25,584 bases of DNA from Oppiella nova (lineage: Eukaryota; Arthropoda; Arachnida; Sarcoptiformes; Oppiidae), in NCBI GenBank assembly GCA_905397405.1, contig CAJPVJ010000425.1, forward strand, positions 1 through 25,584, in the 5' to 3' direction. The translations under genes and the position numbers were made by a program. Below are positions 1 to 8,801 of the stretch, piece after piece. The notes beneath the pieces were generated by a model. That model had not been told where the DNA came from, did no database searches, and saw only the letters and a program-made list of their open reading frames with translations. The stretch's first letter is position 1; each line of letters opens with the position of its first letter.

Positions 1-157
1 AATTTTATGCAATTTATTAGTAAAATATATTCACAAATTATGTTAAAATATGTTTATTAAATGATATATTAGGTATCTGTGCGTCAAATGAGTGATCAGT
101 CGAGTAAATGCTTAAATGCTATGTAAAACAAACAACTAGTCATGTATTGATAGTCTC

Positions 158-159
<2 letters not shown>

Positions 160-201
<42 letters not shown>

Positions 202-210
202 AAAGAGAGG
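160..210. repeat. (GA)n microsatellite
   Basis: A pure GA dinucleotide run from 160 to 196 is followed by a degenerate purine tail (CAGGGAAAGAGAGGG). It is one of ten GA/CT arrays in the window. The purine strand is the plus strand here. Confidence 0.97.
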
Positions 211-1244
211 GTACACTTTACAGATGTTGGCTATTGTGAGTTGCTTTAAGTTTTTATGTCCAAAAAATAGCAAATATACAAAGAAAGGTGCATTACTTTA
301 CACATAAACCCTGACCTACAGGTCGAGGGCAGTGCACAGACTCCTGAAATGTTTGCAAACCCTAGTGAAACAGCTGTTAGACAAAGGATTCTTCAAAAAT
401 AATATATTCAGTACAACACGAGAAAAAAGTTTTCTTTTATCGCTTCTTGAGATAAAAAGTATTTTCTCACAAAAAACCCTTTTTGAGTGGTTTTTATTGT
501 TTTAGAGCCCATTATTACATAAGTCTTTCGGAGACAATCCGTTGGTTTCAATCAGTGTCTAATTATACAGTGGATGGGGTGGGAGGCGAGGGTTTCAAGT
601 CTTGAAGTCTGAGAATTTTAATCTGTTTTCTCCGCAATGACGTCAAACTTATTATACTTGACTTAAAACAGATTTTTCGGTAAACATATCAACACTAATA
701 CATCCACTCTTTGATCATTCATTTTGATCTCAATCTCGTCCTGAAGTGAATATTTAGTGAATTATTTGCGAAAACTATATAAATAAAAGTCAATCACAAG
801 AGTCGTCAGAATATTCAATTCAAGTAAACACTTATGTCTTGTGACTACTCGTGAAGAATATATTTATTTCTCATTTTCTCTCACTTTTCACTCCATTCTC
901 ATCACTAACTCTAAGTATGAATGCATTTTTGAGAGATTTTGCGATGCATTCATCACATCGTCTATGATATGAAGAAAAAAGATTAGAAAAATATGTTTTA
1001 AAATAAATTTCATCGAAGAGCTCACGAGTTAGTTATCTGTTTCTCTCATTTCTACCACTCATTCACGACTTATAAATGAGTTACAAATATAGAGAAAATA
1101 TTAAGACTACTGTTGAATAAACTTATGCTATGTTTCCACCGATTCTGTGATTACTTTTCTCTCAAACTTATAGCAAAAAGTAGTCTAAAATTAAACTATA
1201 AATTGAGTCTAAAATTAGTCTAATTTTTCGCAGCTCTCTCCTCC

Positions 1245-1245
<1 letters not shown>

Positions 1246-1299
<54 letters not shown>
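1246..1299. repeat. (GA)n microsatellite
   Basis: An uninterrupted AG run of about 54 bases, the longest pure GA array on the plus strand. It is preceded by CTCTCTCCTCC at 1235-1245, so a short CT arm can fold back onto the GA tract. Confidence 0.97.
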
Positions 1300-1300
<1 letters not shown>

Positions 1301-2336
1301 CTCTTAATGTTTACAATATTTTATAATAACTAAACATATCTACTGTAAGAATATGTATTCGCATAATATATGACACTCTGGTATGCCTTACAAATGGTAT
1401 GTCATCTCACAAAATGACATTTTCCCAAATGGATAAACTGAGGCACCGGTGGCTCTAAAAAAGCCCTTAAAATATTTGTTGCATATTTCAGTGAAAAGAC
1501 GACTCAATATTTTGTTACAAAATGTTTATTAAAATAAGTTTACTTTTAGTGTCTGTCATATACATGGAGTAGATTATACTAACTCGCTATACATATAAAT
1601 ATAATTGTCATTAAATTGATTCAACATATTTTGGTGGCTATCAGTACAGCATATCAGTGGCAACTGAGCCGTGAGTATTGTCTCTCAGATTTCCAAATAT
1701 TTTTAAAATTTGGAAAAAACACAAAAAATTAACGGATCCACAAAAGTTAACAACCCGTGAAAATAATATGAATATACTTCATAATTATTATATAAATAAT
1801 ACATATTTAAACTATTATTAAATGTTTTATAAGTTTATTAACTTTTTTTGTTGTTGAACTACACTAAGCCCCGGTGCTTTTATTACAAAATAATTGCTTA
1901 AAATTTTTGTCCGCAAAATCAAATATTCAAATAATATTTCAGGAAAAACAAAAACTATCGCAAAAATGTAGTTTTATTCTTGTTTTACAATACAAACACA
2001 TATGAAATAAAATATTTGATTTGTGTTATAATTAATGCCAAATACATATTTAATGCCACCGTTTACTTCATTAGTACCCAAAACACAAACCGAGGGCACA
2101 GTAGTGGACAGGAATAGCAAGAGTCGACTTCATTATGAGAAGCATTTAGTTTTACTATCGTTTCTAATCGTCTATATTATTGCAAAGCTTTTTAAATAAT
2201 TGGCTGTAATTTATATAATGATTAGCAGATATAATAGCATACATTTGTGTCATTTATTAGAATTTATATATATTTTATAGTCCACTTCACATTAGCTCAT
2301 AATAAATGATTGTTTCAATAGAAACCAACACATAGT

Positions 2337-2387
2337 GTATGAGAGGCTGAGCACAGATACCATTGAGAGGAATGGTATCTCTCATAC
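2337..2387. other. Compound hairpin (inverted repeat)
   Basis: The inner stem is GATACCATT (2356-2364) with AATGGTATC (2371-2379) around the 6-base loop GAGAGG. Directly outside on the 3' side, TCTCATAC (2380-2387) pairs with GTATGAGA (2337-2344), leaving an 11-base bulge on the 5' side only. That gives 17 perfect base pairs. It could be a small foldback element or an RNA hairpin; nothing shows that it is processed. Confidence 0.7.
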
Positions 2388-4049
2388 AATATACTCAAAC
2401 ATCATTACCACTTATTTGAGGGTTATAGATATCATAATAAATTATATAATTTATTTGTTTTGAAATATAATTTATAATTTTTCTGGTATATTGTATATAT
2501 AAACATAAATAAAGTATAAAAAGTTTGAAAAAATTATTTAAATAACCGATGCATTAGTAAATGTTTTGATTACATGATTAGCTTATAATCACACGAATTA
2601 AATAATTATTAGTTTTTGTTTATATGTATATATCTGTAGTCACTAATTGGATACCCGATCCCTATATTAGTCATCACTTAGATGTGAACGGAATGGCAGA
2701 AAATCTTTGCTATAATTATATCGACTTCTGGCGGTAACTCATAAAAAGATGCCAGAAATCAACAAAAAAATAATAAATACTTTTTTGTCACCGAATCTAA
2801 TGATAAAATGATCGCATCATTAGAGATGATAGAAAAGAGTAAATGGATTGCAAATGACTCGCAAATAGAGAAATAATTAACAAAAATCATTGCAAAGAAT
2901 TTAAAAAGTTTTTTGTAAAAGCTTTTTATATTTCGTTTTGAAATTGTTTTTTATTTTTAGTCGAAAATGATTAGAAAATAAATACAAATCAATAGGAAAT
3001 TGAATGAAAGCGTCTTTTTCTGTTGAAAATCATTCAACGATACATTAATTGGCGCTAAAAAATTCAGTTCAAAGACTTTCTAACAACAGACAGTTACACA
3101 ACCATTAATACCCGGGTACTTAATTATTCAGTCGAAAATTTAATTAAGACTAAGGAGTTAATATATTTATAGTGCATTTCCCACAGACTAAAATCATACA
3201 GGTATAATTTGTCCCAATCTCTCAAACGTCTAATATTAATGGCTATATTTAATGACTTCATTTTATTACTAGATTTACTCGTAAATTAAAACTTGACTTA
3301 TTTAATGAGTTTAAATAATTATATTTAACATATTTTAATGCAATTTTCTCACTTGTATTCCGACTCTTATTATATGTTTTATTCACTTTCCGTTTCTTTC
3401 ATTCAATTAATTGTTTGTAATAAAAGGGTTTCCCTTCCGAAACATGCGATGATTAAAATGTTTTTGAAATTTAAAAACAATTTTTTCAATTAATGAATTT
3501 TCGAGACCATACGCTAATCGCACACAAAATCTCTTTATTTTTCACACTTTTTATGATCGATACGATGCCATCAATCACTCCAGGAAAGTTATGTTTTTAA
3601 CAAAGATTAATATACTTTTTATAAACGGCTTTTTCCCTGGGTTTTTTGTTGTTGATTTAGGTTAAAGTATTAGCTAATTAGCTAAATGAGCACTTTTGTA
3701 TTTATATTTGCTTATTTTTATCGGAAAAATAAATTAACTGTATATCAGATGCAATGTTTCTAATAAAAACTCGTGAATTAATCACCTGAATATAAAAAAT
3801 TACTTAATCATCATTACTCTTCCTACAAATCATATTTACTCCTTTAAACATAATTTTAAATATAAAAATATCAGTTAGTTTACCTGAGTGAAGTGTTTCT
3901 TATATAACAAAACATTAATTTATCAAAACGTACGGAATTTTCGGCGCTAATAGAGAGACGACCAGAAAAAATAAGTTAATATGAGTTGAGATATAAATTT
4001 GTATTTGATTTTTTTCGCTACATTATATAATAAGTCATGTTATGATCCA

Positions 4050-4079
4050 ATCCCGGTGTCAGTATCATAGCCCCGGGAT
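4050..4079. other. Short GC-rich inverted repeat
   Basis: ATCCCGG (4050-4056) pairs with CCGGGAT (4073-4079) across a 16-base loop, in an otherwise AT-rich stretch. No T-run follows and no function can be assigned. Confidence 0.45.
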
Positions 4080-4891
4080 GTTATACAGAGAGTAGACTAT
4101 CTGTGCTTTGGTTACGGATCCAACAAATTAGTTCCAGTTTCCTATAGAATTGCCAAACATTTGTAGTTACGGCAGAAACCACTAATTTCTTGTAATATTA
4201 GCCTCACTTTTGACATAACAGTCAAAAAACTGCTTTTTTAGCCACACATGTGTTGGGGAAAGGGAGACAGTAGTGAGACAAATACGCCGAGCGCTATATT
4301 ATTGGCACATCCAGTGTCTGGTCTTTAGTGACTGGCCTTTATTGTGCCGCCACTGCCACAGGAATTGCTAGCCATCGCTATATTAGGCTTTCCTCCGACA
4401 TGGATAGCCATTGTGTGCGCCACAGCCCCACGACAGGCCTTGTACTCTGAGAAACCTAATTACGTTTAAGTCATTTAACGGCAAATGAGAGTTAATTATA
4501 TATGAGTTTTATGTATATTAACGGAAAGCACAGAATTAGGCACAAAATGAGCCCATTTTTGGTCGATAGCCACCAAAACATATGCTTTTATTATAGAGAA
4601 TAACAGTCTATTGGAGAACCAAATCATTTAGATCTCAATAACTGATCTCAGGAATCGACTCATTATAAAATAGCATTTTATGTTAAAATCAAAGGGAATG
4701 GTAGATAATTTTGTGGGCAATGATTTTGATACGTAAAGGATCGGCGATTCTAATCAAAACCAGTGAACAGAGTGTGTACTGTATGTATACTATTAGAGCC
4801 CTGGTAGATAATAATAACAATGAATGTTAAGGCCGTTGCCATCATTTAAAGTTTGTGGACTTAATCTAATTTAAGTTCCCTTTCATTAGTG

Positions 4892-4922
<31 letters not shown>

Positions 4923-4924
4923 CC
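4892..4924. repeat. (CT)n microsatellite
   Basis: A CT array with one TTT interruption at about 4905. The open frame running through it encodes only a Leu-Ser repeat and is not a gene. Confidence 0.97.
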
Positions 4925-5434
4925 TTATACTATACAATAGGAACCATTCACAAAGTATGTATGCAAAATTTTAGTCAAAAACTATCACTTCTTTCTTATC
5001 TAATCTTTTCATCTTTTTCTTATCTCATAAACTGCTTGACCCCCCTCCCATCCACCCATACATTCATTAAATACACAGATTATATTCAATAATTTATAAC
5101 CTGTACCATATGAACTAAAATATGTTTTGCATTTGTGAGGATCCACTAAAACAAAATTGGAAAACAACACAATAATGAGCTTCTGGTATATTAACTCAAA
5201 TGGACAGCCGTTTACAACACTATGATAGCCACAGAGAGCACCGGGATCTCCAGTACCTTGAAGTGTATGCTGTGCTCCCAATTAAAAAGCATAAATAAAT
5301 CTCGACTTAAAATCCCTGAAGGAGTGGGAAAACAACCGATTGATAGACAGCTCTTCATTCGCGCATACGATACAGTAATTTGCAATTTTCAAGCAATAAA
5401 TAAAAATAAATATAAATATTTGTGTATCACTTAC

Positions 5435-5613
5435 GGGCCACTTCTAGGCTCACATTTCTGCTCCGGGTCTTTCCCACTTCGTTTTTGGCCAGACAGTAGT
5501 AAATACCTGTATCGCCGTCTCGTTTATTATGGATAACGTGTAGGAAAAAGAGGGAACCGCTCGGTAGGACCATCCGGTTGGCCGTGTTGTGCACCAACTC
5601 ATTGTCCCTGTAC
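5435..5613 (-). CDS. robo: Roundabout (Robo) receptor, exon for second half of Ig domain 1 (partial gene)
   Basis: This is the next exon of the same gene. The acceptor is ATATAG before 5613; its first base completes the Trp codon and 59 codons follow, starting YRDNELVHN. Hallmarks are LPSGSLFFLHVIHNK (Robo proteins have a similar LPSGSLFFL or GALFF strand), then GDTGIYYCLAKNEVG, which is the D.G.Y.C motif with the second disulfide cysteine, and SRNVSLEVA closing the domain. The last base before the donor (GTAAGT at 5434-5429) starts a codon finished in the next exon, as expected for the linker into Ig2. That exon is absent, so the following intron is at least 5434 bases. Together with the upstream exon, 96 complete residues of Ig1 are covered without stop or frameshift, so the gene looks intact here. 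The protein would sit at the growth-cone surface and transmit Slit repulsion. Antisense open frames across this exon are shadows. Confidence 0.94.
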
Positions 5614-6060
5614 CTATATGCGCAAATACGGTATAATTAGTGGTTAAGCATTACATTTCAATAGATACTATACATGTTGTACAGTGTATATTATACTGTA
5701 TGATATAATTATTATATTATAATATATTCAAACGGAGCGCATATTTTTTTATTATTAAAAAATTTTAATTGAATATTAGATTTGATTATTGAATATAATA
5801 ATAATAATTTCTGATTTTCATCACTCGATTTGAATATGAAATCAAATATGAATTTTTTTAAAAGTTACAAATGTTTGACTGAAAGCAATAATTTACTCAA
5901 TGAATAATAATAATGTGGGAAAATAGGGATCTAATGATTGCATTGCTAACCTATTATTGAGTTTTCAATTTTTGATTTCACGAAAATTGAATACAAATTA
6001 TATAATTATATGCAAATCAAATGATAGCATGTTTTAAATATAAAACTTATGGGGACTCAC
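5614..6060 (-). other. robo: robo intron inside Ig1
   Basis: A 447-base AT-rich intron separates the two Ig1 exons. On the minus strand it begins GTGAGT (6060-6055) and ends ATATAG (5619-5614). It interrupts the codon of the conserved Ig tryptophan after its second base. No coding frame or repeat of note lies inside; the middle is poly-A/T-rich with short self-complementary TA runs near 5670-5740. Confidence 0.85.
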
Positions 6061-6175
6061 CACTCGATGGTAGGGACAGGCTTTCCATCAGCTTTGCAAT
6101 TGAGAGTAGCTGGCTCATGTTTCTTGACCACTACATTGTCCGGCTGTTCGGTTATACGGGGCGGCCGTAACTGAG
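6061..6175 (-). CDS. robo: Roundabout (Robo) receptor, exon for first half of Ig domain 1 (partial gene)
   Basis: This exon encodes the amino half of the first immunoglobulin domain of a Roundabout receptor, the transmembrane axon-guidance protein that binds Slit through Ig1. After two bases that complete a split codon, 37 codons are open. They begin [16 protein letters not shown] and include [13 protein letters not shown] and PVPTIE. The pattern PPRI.E.P.....K.EPATLNC...G.P.PTIEW is the family signature as I know it from fly and vertebrate Robo. The Cys in TLNC is the first cysteine of the Ig disulfide. The 3' edge is a strong donor (GTGAGT at 6060-6055), splitting the Trp codon as TG|G. The 5' edge uses the AG at 6177-6176; an AG at 6172-6171 five bases further in is an alternative that would start the exon in phase 0 at TTA. 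The signal peptide and start codon are not here. Family assignment is secure; orthology to a particular Robo paralogue is not. Confidence 0.93.
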
Positions 6176-7295
6176 CTGTTCATACAAATAAGAAATATAT
6201 ATTAGAGATAATTATGAATACAATAAAAATTTATTTGTTATGATTTTAAATGTATTGTGTGTTTCACCGAGTTTTATGGCAATAAATGGTGAGAGAATTG
6301 TTTGTAATGCCGGCGCTCACCTCGACGCCCACCCCCTCTCGCACCATAAGTCTTAAGATAAATGATTGTCTTAACACTAATTCCGATTCAAAAGTCTTAG
6401 AAATCCTTTACAAACATATAATTAACCAAAACGTGAGATATGAGAGAATAAACACCTATTCTTTAGCCGCAATGTGTGAGACATAGGGATGAAAGTGAGA
6501 ATAAAGTATGGATTCAGACAAATGTTTTTTGTATGAGTTTTATGCAATATATACATGACTTAATATTCAATAAACTTATTCAAAGCAATAAAGAAAATGT
6601 GTATAATTTAGTTTGGAAAACGTGAATATAATGACTACTTTATTAAGGGAAGAAATGCATTAAAATACAATCAAATGAAATCATATGAAATGTATTGTTA
6701 GGACACAAATCATAATGAAATGAATGCTGTTTTTCGCCGTATTTTCTAACATAGGTCTCATCGACAGTCACACCCAGGATGTTGTGTTACGTTATGTTAT
6801 ATTGTGCTTAATTTAATGAATAATAAAATTATTTTTCTCATAAAATGTAGTGAACTCTCAAAATATTGTGTTTCAGTATATTAGCCAAAAAATGAGATCT
6901 TTTGTCGAGAAATACAATTTTATAATAAAGATATGACTTGAAATACATGTAGTGATTAATACTATATAAATATAATAAAAATATGATTTATTAACAAAAT
7001 AAGCTTTTGATTATTTCTTTTATGTAAGGATTCATTAATAATATTACTTCTTAAACATAATTATATTTGATTTATACTTCAAACGCATTAATTTTCAGCC
7101 AAAAATTGACCATTTGATTGACTTTTTTGTTTGTGAATGCATTCAATGAATTATACGATAGTTTTCACAAAACGCGTTCAAAACATAAATTGTATTAATT
7201 ATAAAACATAAATAACCAGACATAGTTTTAGTCATTAATGAAAATATATTATTATATAAAACTGAGACCAAAATGATGGCATCGATTAAAGCGTT
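6176..7295. other. Non-coding, presumed robo intron 5' of the Ig1 exons
   Basis: AT-rich sequence upstream of the Ig1 exon in gene orientation. The one point of interest is a strong minus-strand donor, GTCGAG|GTGAGC at 6321|6320, only 145 bases above the Ig1 exon, with an open but signal-peptide-free stretch before it. Beyond that I see only AT-rich simple sequence. Confidence 0.6.
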
Positions 7296-7969
7296 ACACT
7301 TCAAACGCTATTTTTTTATTTTGGCTTTTTCGTCACTTATTATAATCGGAACTAAAATTATCATTGTCTTAAACAACACTATAATTCTAATCTTTGTGAC
7401 TATATCATAGTGTATAAAAAACGGAAATAATTTTTGTTTGATTACATAATAAATTTGTTTTAGGTTTGAATTTGTAGTGAAATATTCACTACTGATAATG
7501 AGAAATAAATAACTAAACAAATATAAATAAATTGCATATTAAAACAGTTTATCAAAACTTTTTATTTTTATTTGTTTTAAATGCATTACTGATGCTATGT
7601 TTTGACTTTTCATTTACTAAAATAAATCTTAGCTTTCAGTGAAAATCAATAGTTAGTAAGCATTGCATTAAAACACGAAATACTTTTCAAATGTTTTTAT
7701 ATTTAAATTTAAATTAGATTTTCATTTAAATACAAACAAAAAACCAAAAAACAGGTCAAACACTAAATGTCATGAAATCTCATTCAATACCTCACAAGTC
7801 GAGACATTTATGGACTTTTTTATGAGGTAGACCTGAGCACTGGTAGGCAGCCGTGACTGAATCACATACAAGTGTCACAAATGATCTGTTAATCCCATAT
7901 AATTAATAAGTATTTCCCATTTATCTGCGACATTAAATGGCATCAGATTTGGCTTTAAAAAGAAATTAA
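7296..7969. repeat. Tandem duplication, unit A (674 bases)
   Basis: First copy of a head-to-tail duplicated non-coding unit. Bases 7423-7969 match 8107-8669 directly. I count four substitutions, one single-base indel and a 17-base insertion in the second copy (TGTATATATTTGCAGTG, near 8163-8179). Bases 7296-7422 are matched in the second unit only as a non-reversed complement. The unit is AT-rich with a less AT-rich core (CACAAGTCGAGAC through GGCAGCCGTGACTGAATCAC). It has no coding frame, terminal inverted repeats or target-site duplication that I can see. The close identity implies a recent event. Confidence 0.95.
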
Positions 7970-8106
7970 TGTGAAGTTTGCGATAAAAAAATAAAACCGA
8001 AAAAGCAGTGAATAATATTAGCCTTGATTTTAATAGTAACAGAATTTGTTGTGATATTAAGATTAGAAACACTGATATAGTATCACATATTTTTTGATAT
8101 TTTTTG
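7970..8106. other. Complement-without-reversal copy of 7296-7422
   Basis: Read left to right, bases 7970-8096 are the Watson-Crick complement of 7296-7422 read left to right: A for T, C for G, at a constant offset of 674. I checked this in ten-base steps and all 127 positions agree. For example, TTGGCTTTTT at 7321-7330 faces AACCGAAAAA at 7995-8004, and TATAATCGGA at 7341-7350 faces ATATTAGCCT at 8015-8024. It is neither a direct repeat nor an inverted repeat. Bases 8097-8106 (ATATTTTTTG) repeat 8087-8096. At 8107 ordinary direct identity to unit A at 7423 resumes. Two further bases to the left (7968-7969 against 7294-7295) also fit, possibly by chance. No known element or mechanism is offered. 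Confidence 0.96.
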
Positions 8107-8669
8107 GGAAATAATTTTTGTTTGATTACATAATAAATTTGTTTTAGGTTTGAATTTGTAGTGTGTATATATTTGCAGTGAAATATTCACTACTGATAAT
8201 GAGAAATAAATAACTAAACAAATATAAATAAATTGCATATTAAAACAGTTTATCAAAACTTTTTATTTTTATTTGTTTTAAATGCATTACTGATGCTATA
8301 TTTTGACTTTTCATTTACTAAAATAAATCTTAGCTTTCAGTGAAAATCAATAGTTAGTAAGCATTGCATTAAAACACGAAATACTTTTCAAATGTTTTTA
8401 TATTTAAATTAAAATTAGATTTTCATTTAAATACAAACAAAAACTAAAAAACAGGTCAAACACTAAATGTCATGAAATCTCATTCAATACCTCACAAGTC
8501 GAGACATTTATGGACTTTTTTATGAGGTAGACCTGAGCACCGGTAGGCAGCCGTGACTGAATCACATACAAGTGTCACAAATGATCTGTTAATCCCATAT
8601 AATTAATAAGTATTTCCCATTTATCTGCGACATTAAATGGCATCAGATTTGGCTTTAAAAAGAAATTAA
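7970..8669. repeat. Tandem duplication, unit B (700 bases), first 137 bases complemented
   Basis: Second copy, starting immediately after unit A with no spacer. Its length is explained exactly: 674 plus a 10-base repeat (8097-8106) plus the 17-base insertion, minus one base, gives 700. Bases 8107-8669 are direct copies of unit A; both copies end in AGAAATTAA (7969 and 8669), after which the flanks diverge. The first 137 bases are not a direct copy and are listed separately. Confidence 0.93.
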
Positions 8670-8781
8670 AATTTCTTACAATAATTATTACCCAACAAAT
8701 AAAATCTCTTCAGAAATAAACATTTCTCTCCCTTTATCTCAATCTGTCCGTCAGTTTCTTAAATGTCAATTAGAATTACAG

Positions 8782-8801
8782 CTCTCTCTCTCTCTCTCTC
8801 T
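8782..8801. repeat. (CT)n microsatellite
   Basis: A pure 20-base CT run shortly after the end of duplication unit B. It is outside the duplicated unit, so it was not copied with it. Confidence 0.95.

Larger units (their letters stand above)
1..5434. other. Non-coding, presumed robo intron 3' of the Ig1 exons
   Basis: No exon is recognisable here on either strand. I looked on the minus strand for the Robo Ig2 beginning (an LRDDFR-like linker, then G.....C) and did not find it. The stretch is AT-rich with three GA/CT arrays (160-210, 1246-1299, 4892-4924), a compound hairpin at 2337-2387 and a short GC stem at 4050-4079. A less AT-rich island at 4240-4460 is open in one frame on each strand but resembles no family I know. 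Since the donor at 5434 points leftward, this is most simply intron. Confidence 0.7.

Noticed and set aside
771-840. TATATAAATAAA with downstream TCAG-like initiator on the plus strand
   Set aside because: The first ATG downstream gives a six-codon frame; TATA-like words are abundant in this AT-rich DNA.
4889-5092. Plus-strand open frame beginning with a Leu-Ser repeat
   Set aside because: The repeat is the CT microsatellite read as codons; the remainder is low-complexity and matches no protein.
5222-5536. 104-codon plus-strand frame
   Set aside because: Its second half is the antisense of the robo Ig1 exon at 5435-5613; the real coding strand is unambiguous.
6286-6486. 66-codon plus-strand frame
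   Set aside because: No known domain, no splice context, and it runs antisense to the candidate robo donor at 6320.
7308-8072. Minus-strand open frames at 7308-7520 and 7875-8072
   Set aside because: They fall in the AT-rich duplication and complemented block, are composed of I, L, F, K and S as expected from AT-rich DNA, and are not preserved between the two copies.
7970-8106. Reading the spacer between the duplicate copies as an ordinary inverted repeat of 7296-7422
   Set aside because: The reverse complement of 7296-7422 does not align to it; only the non-reversed complement does.
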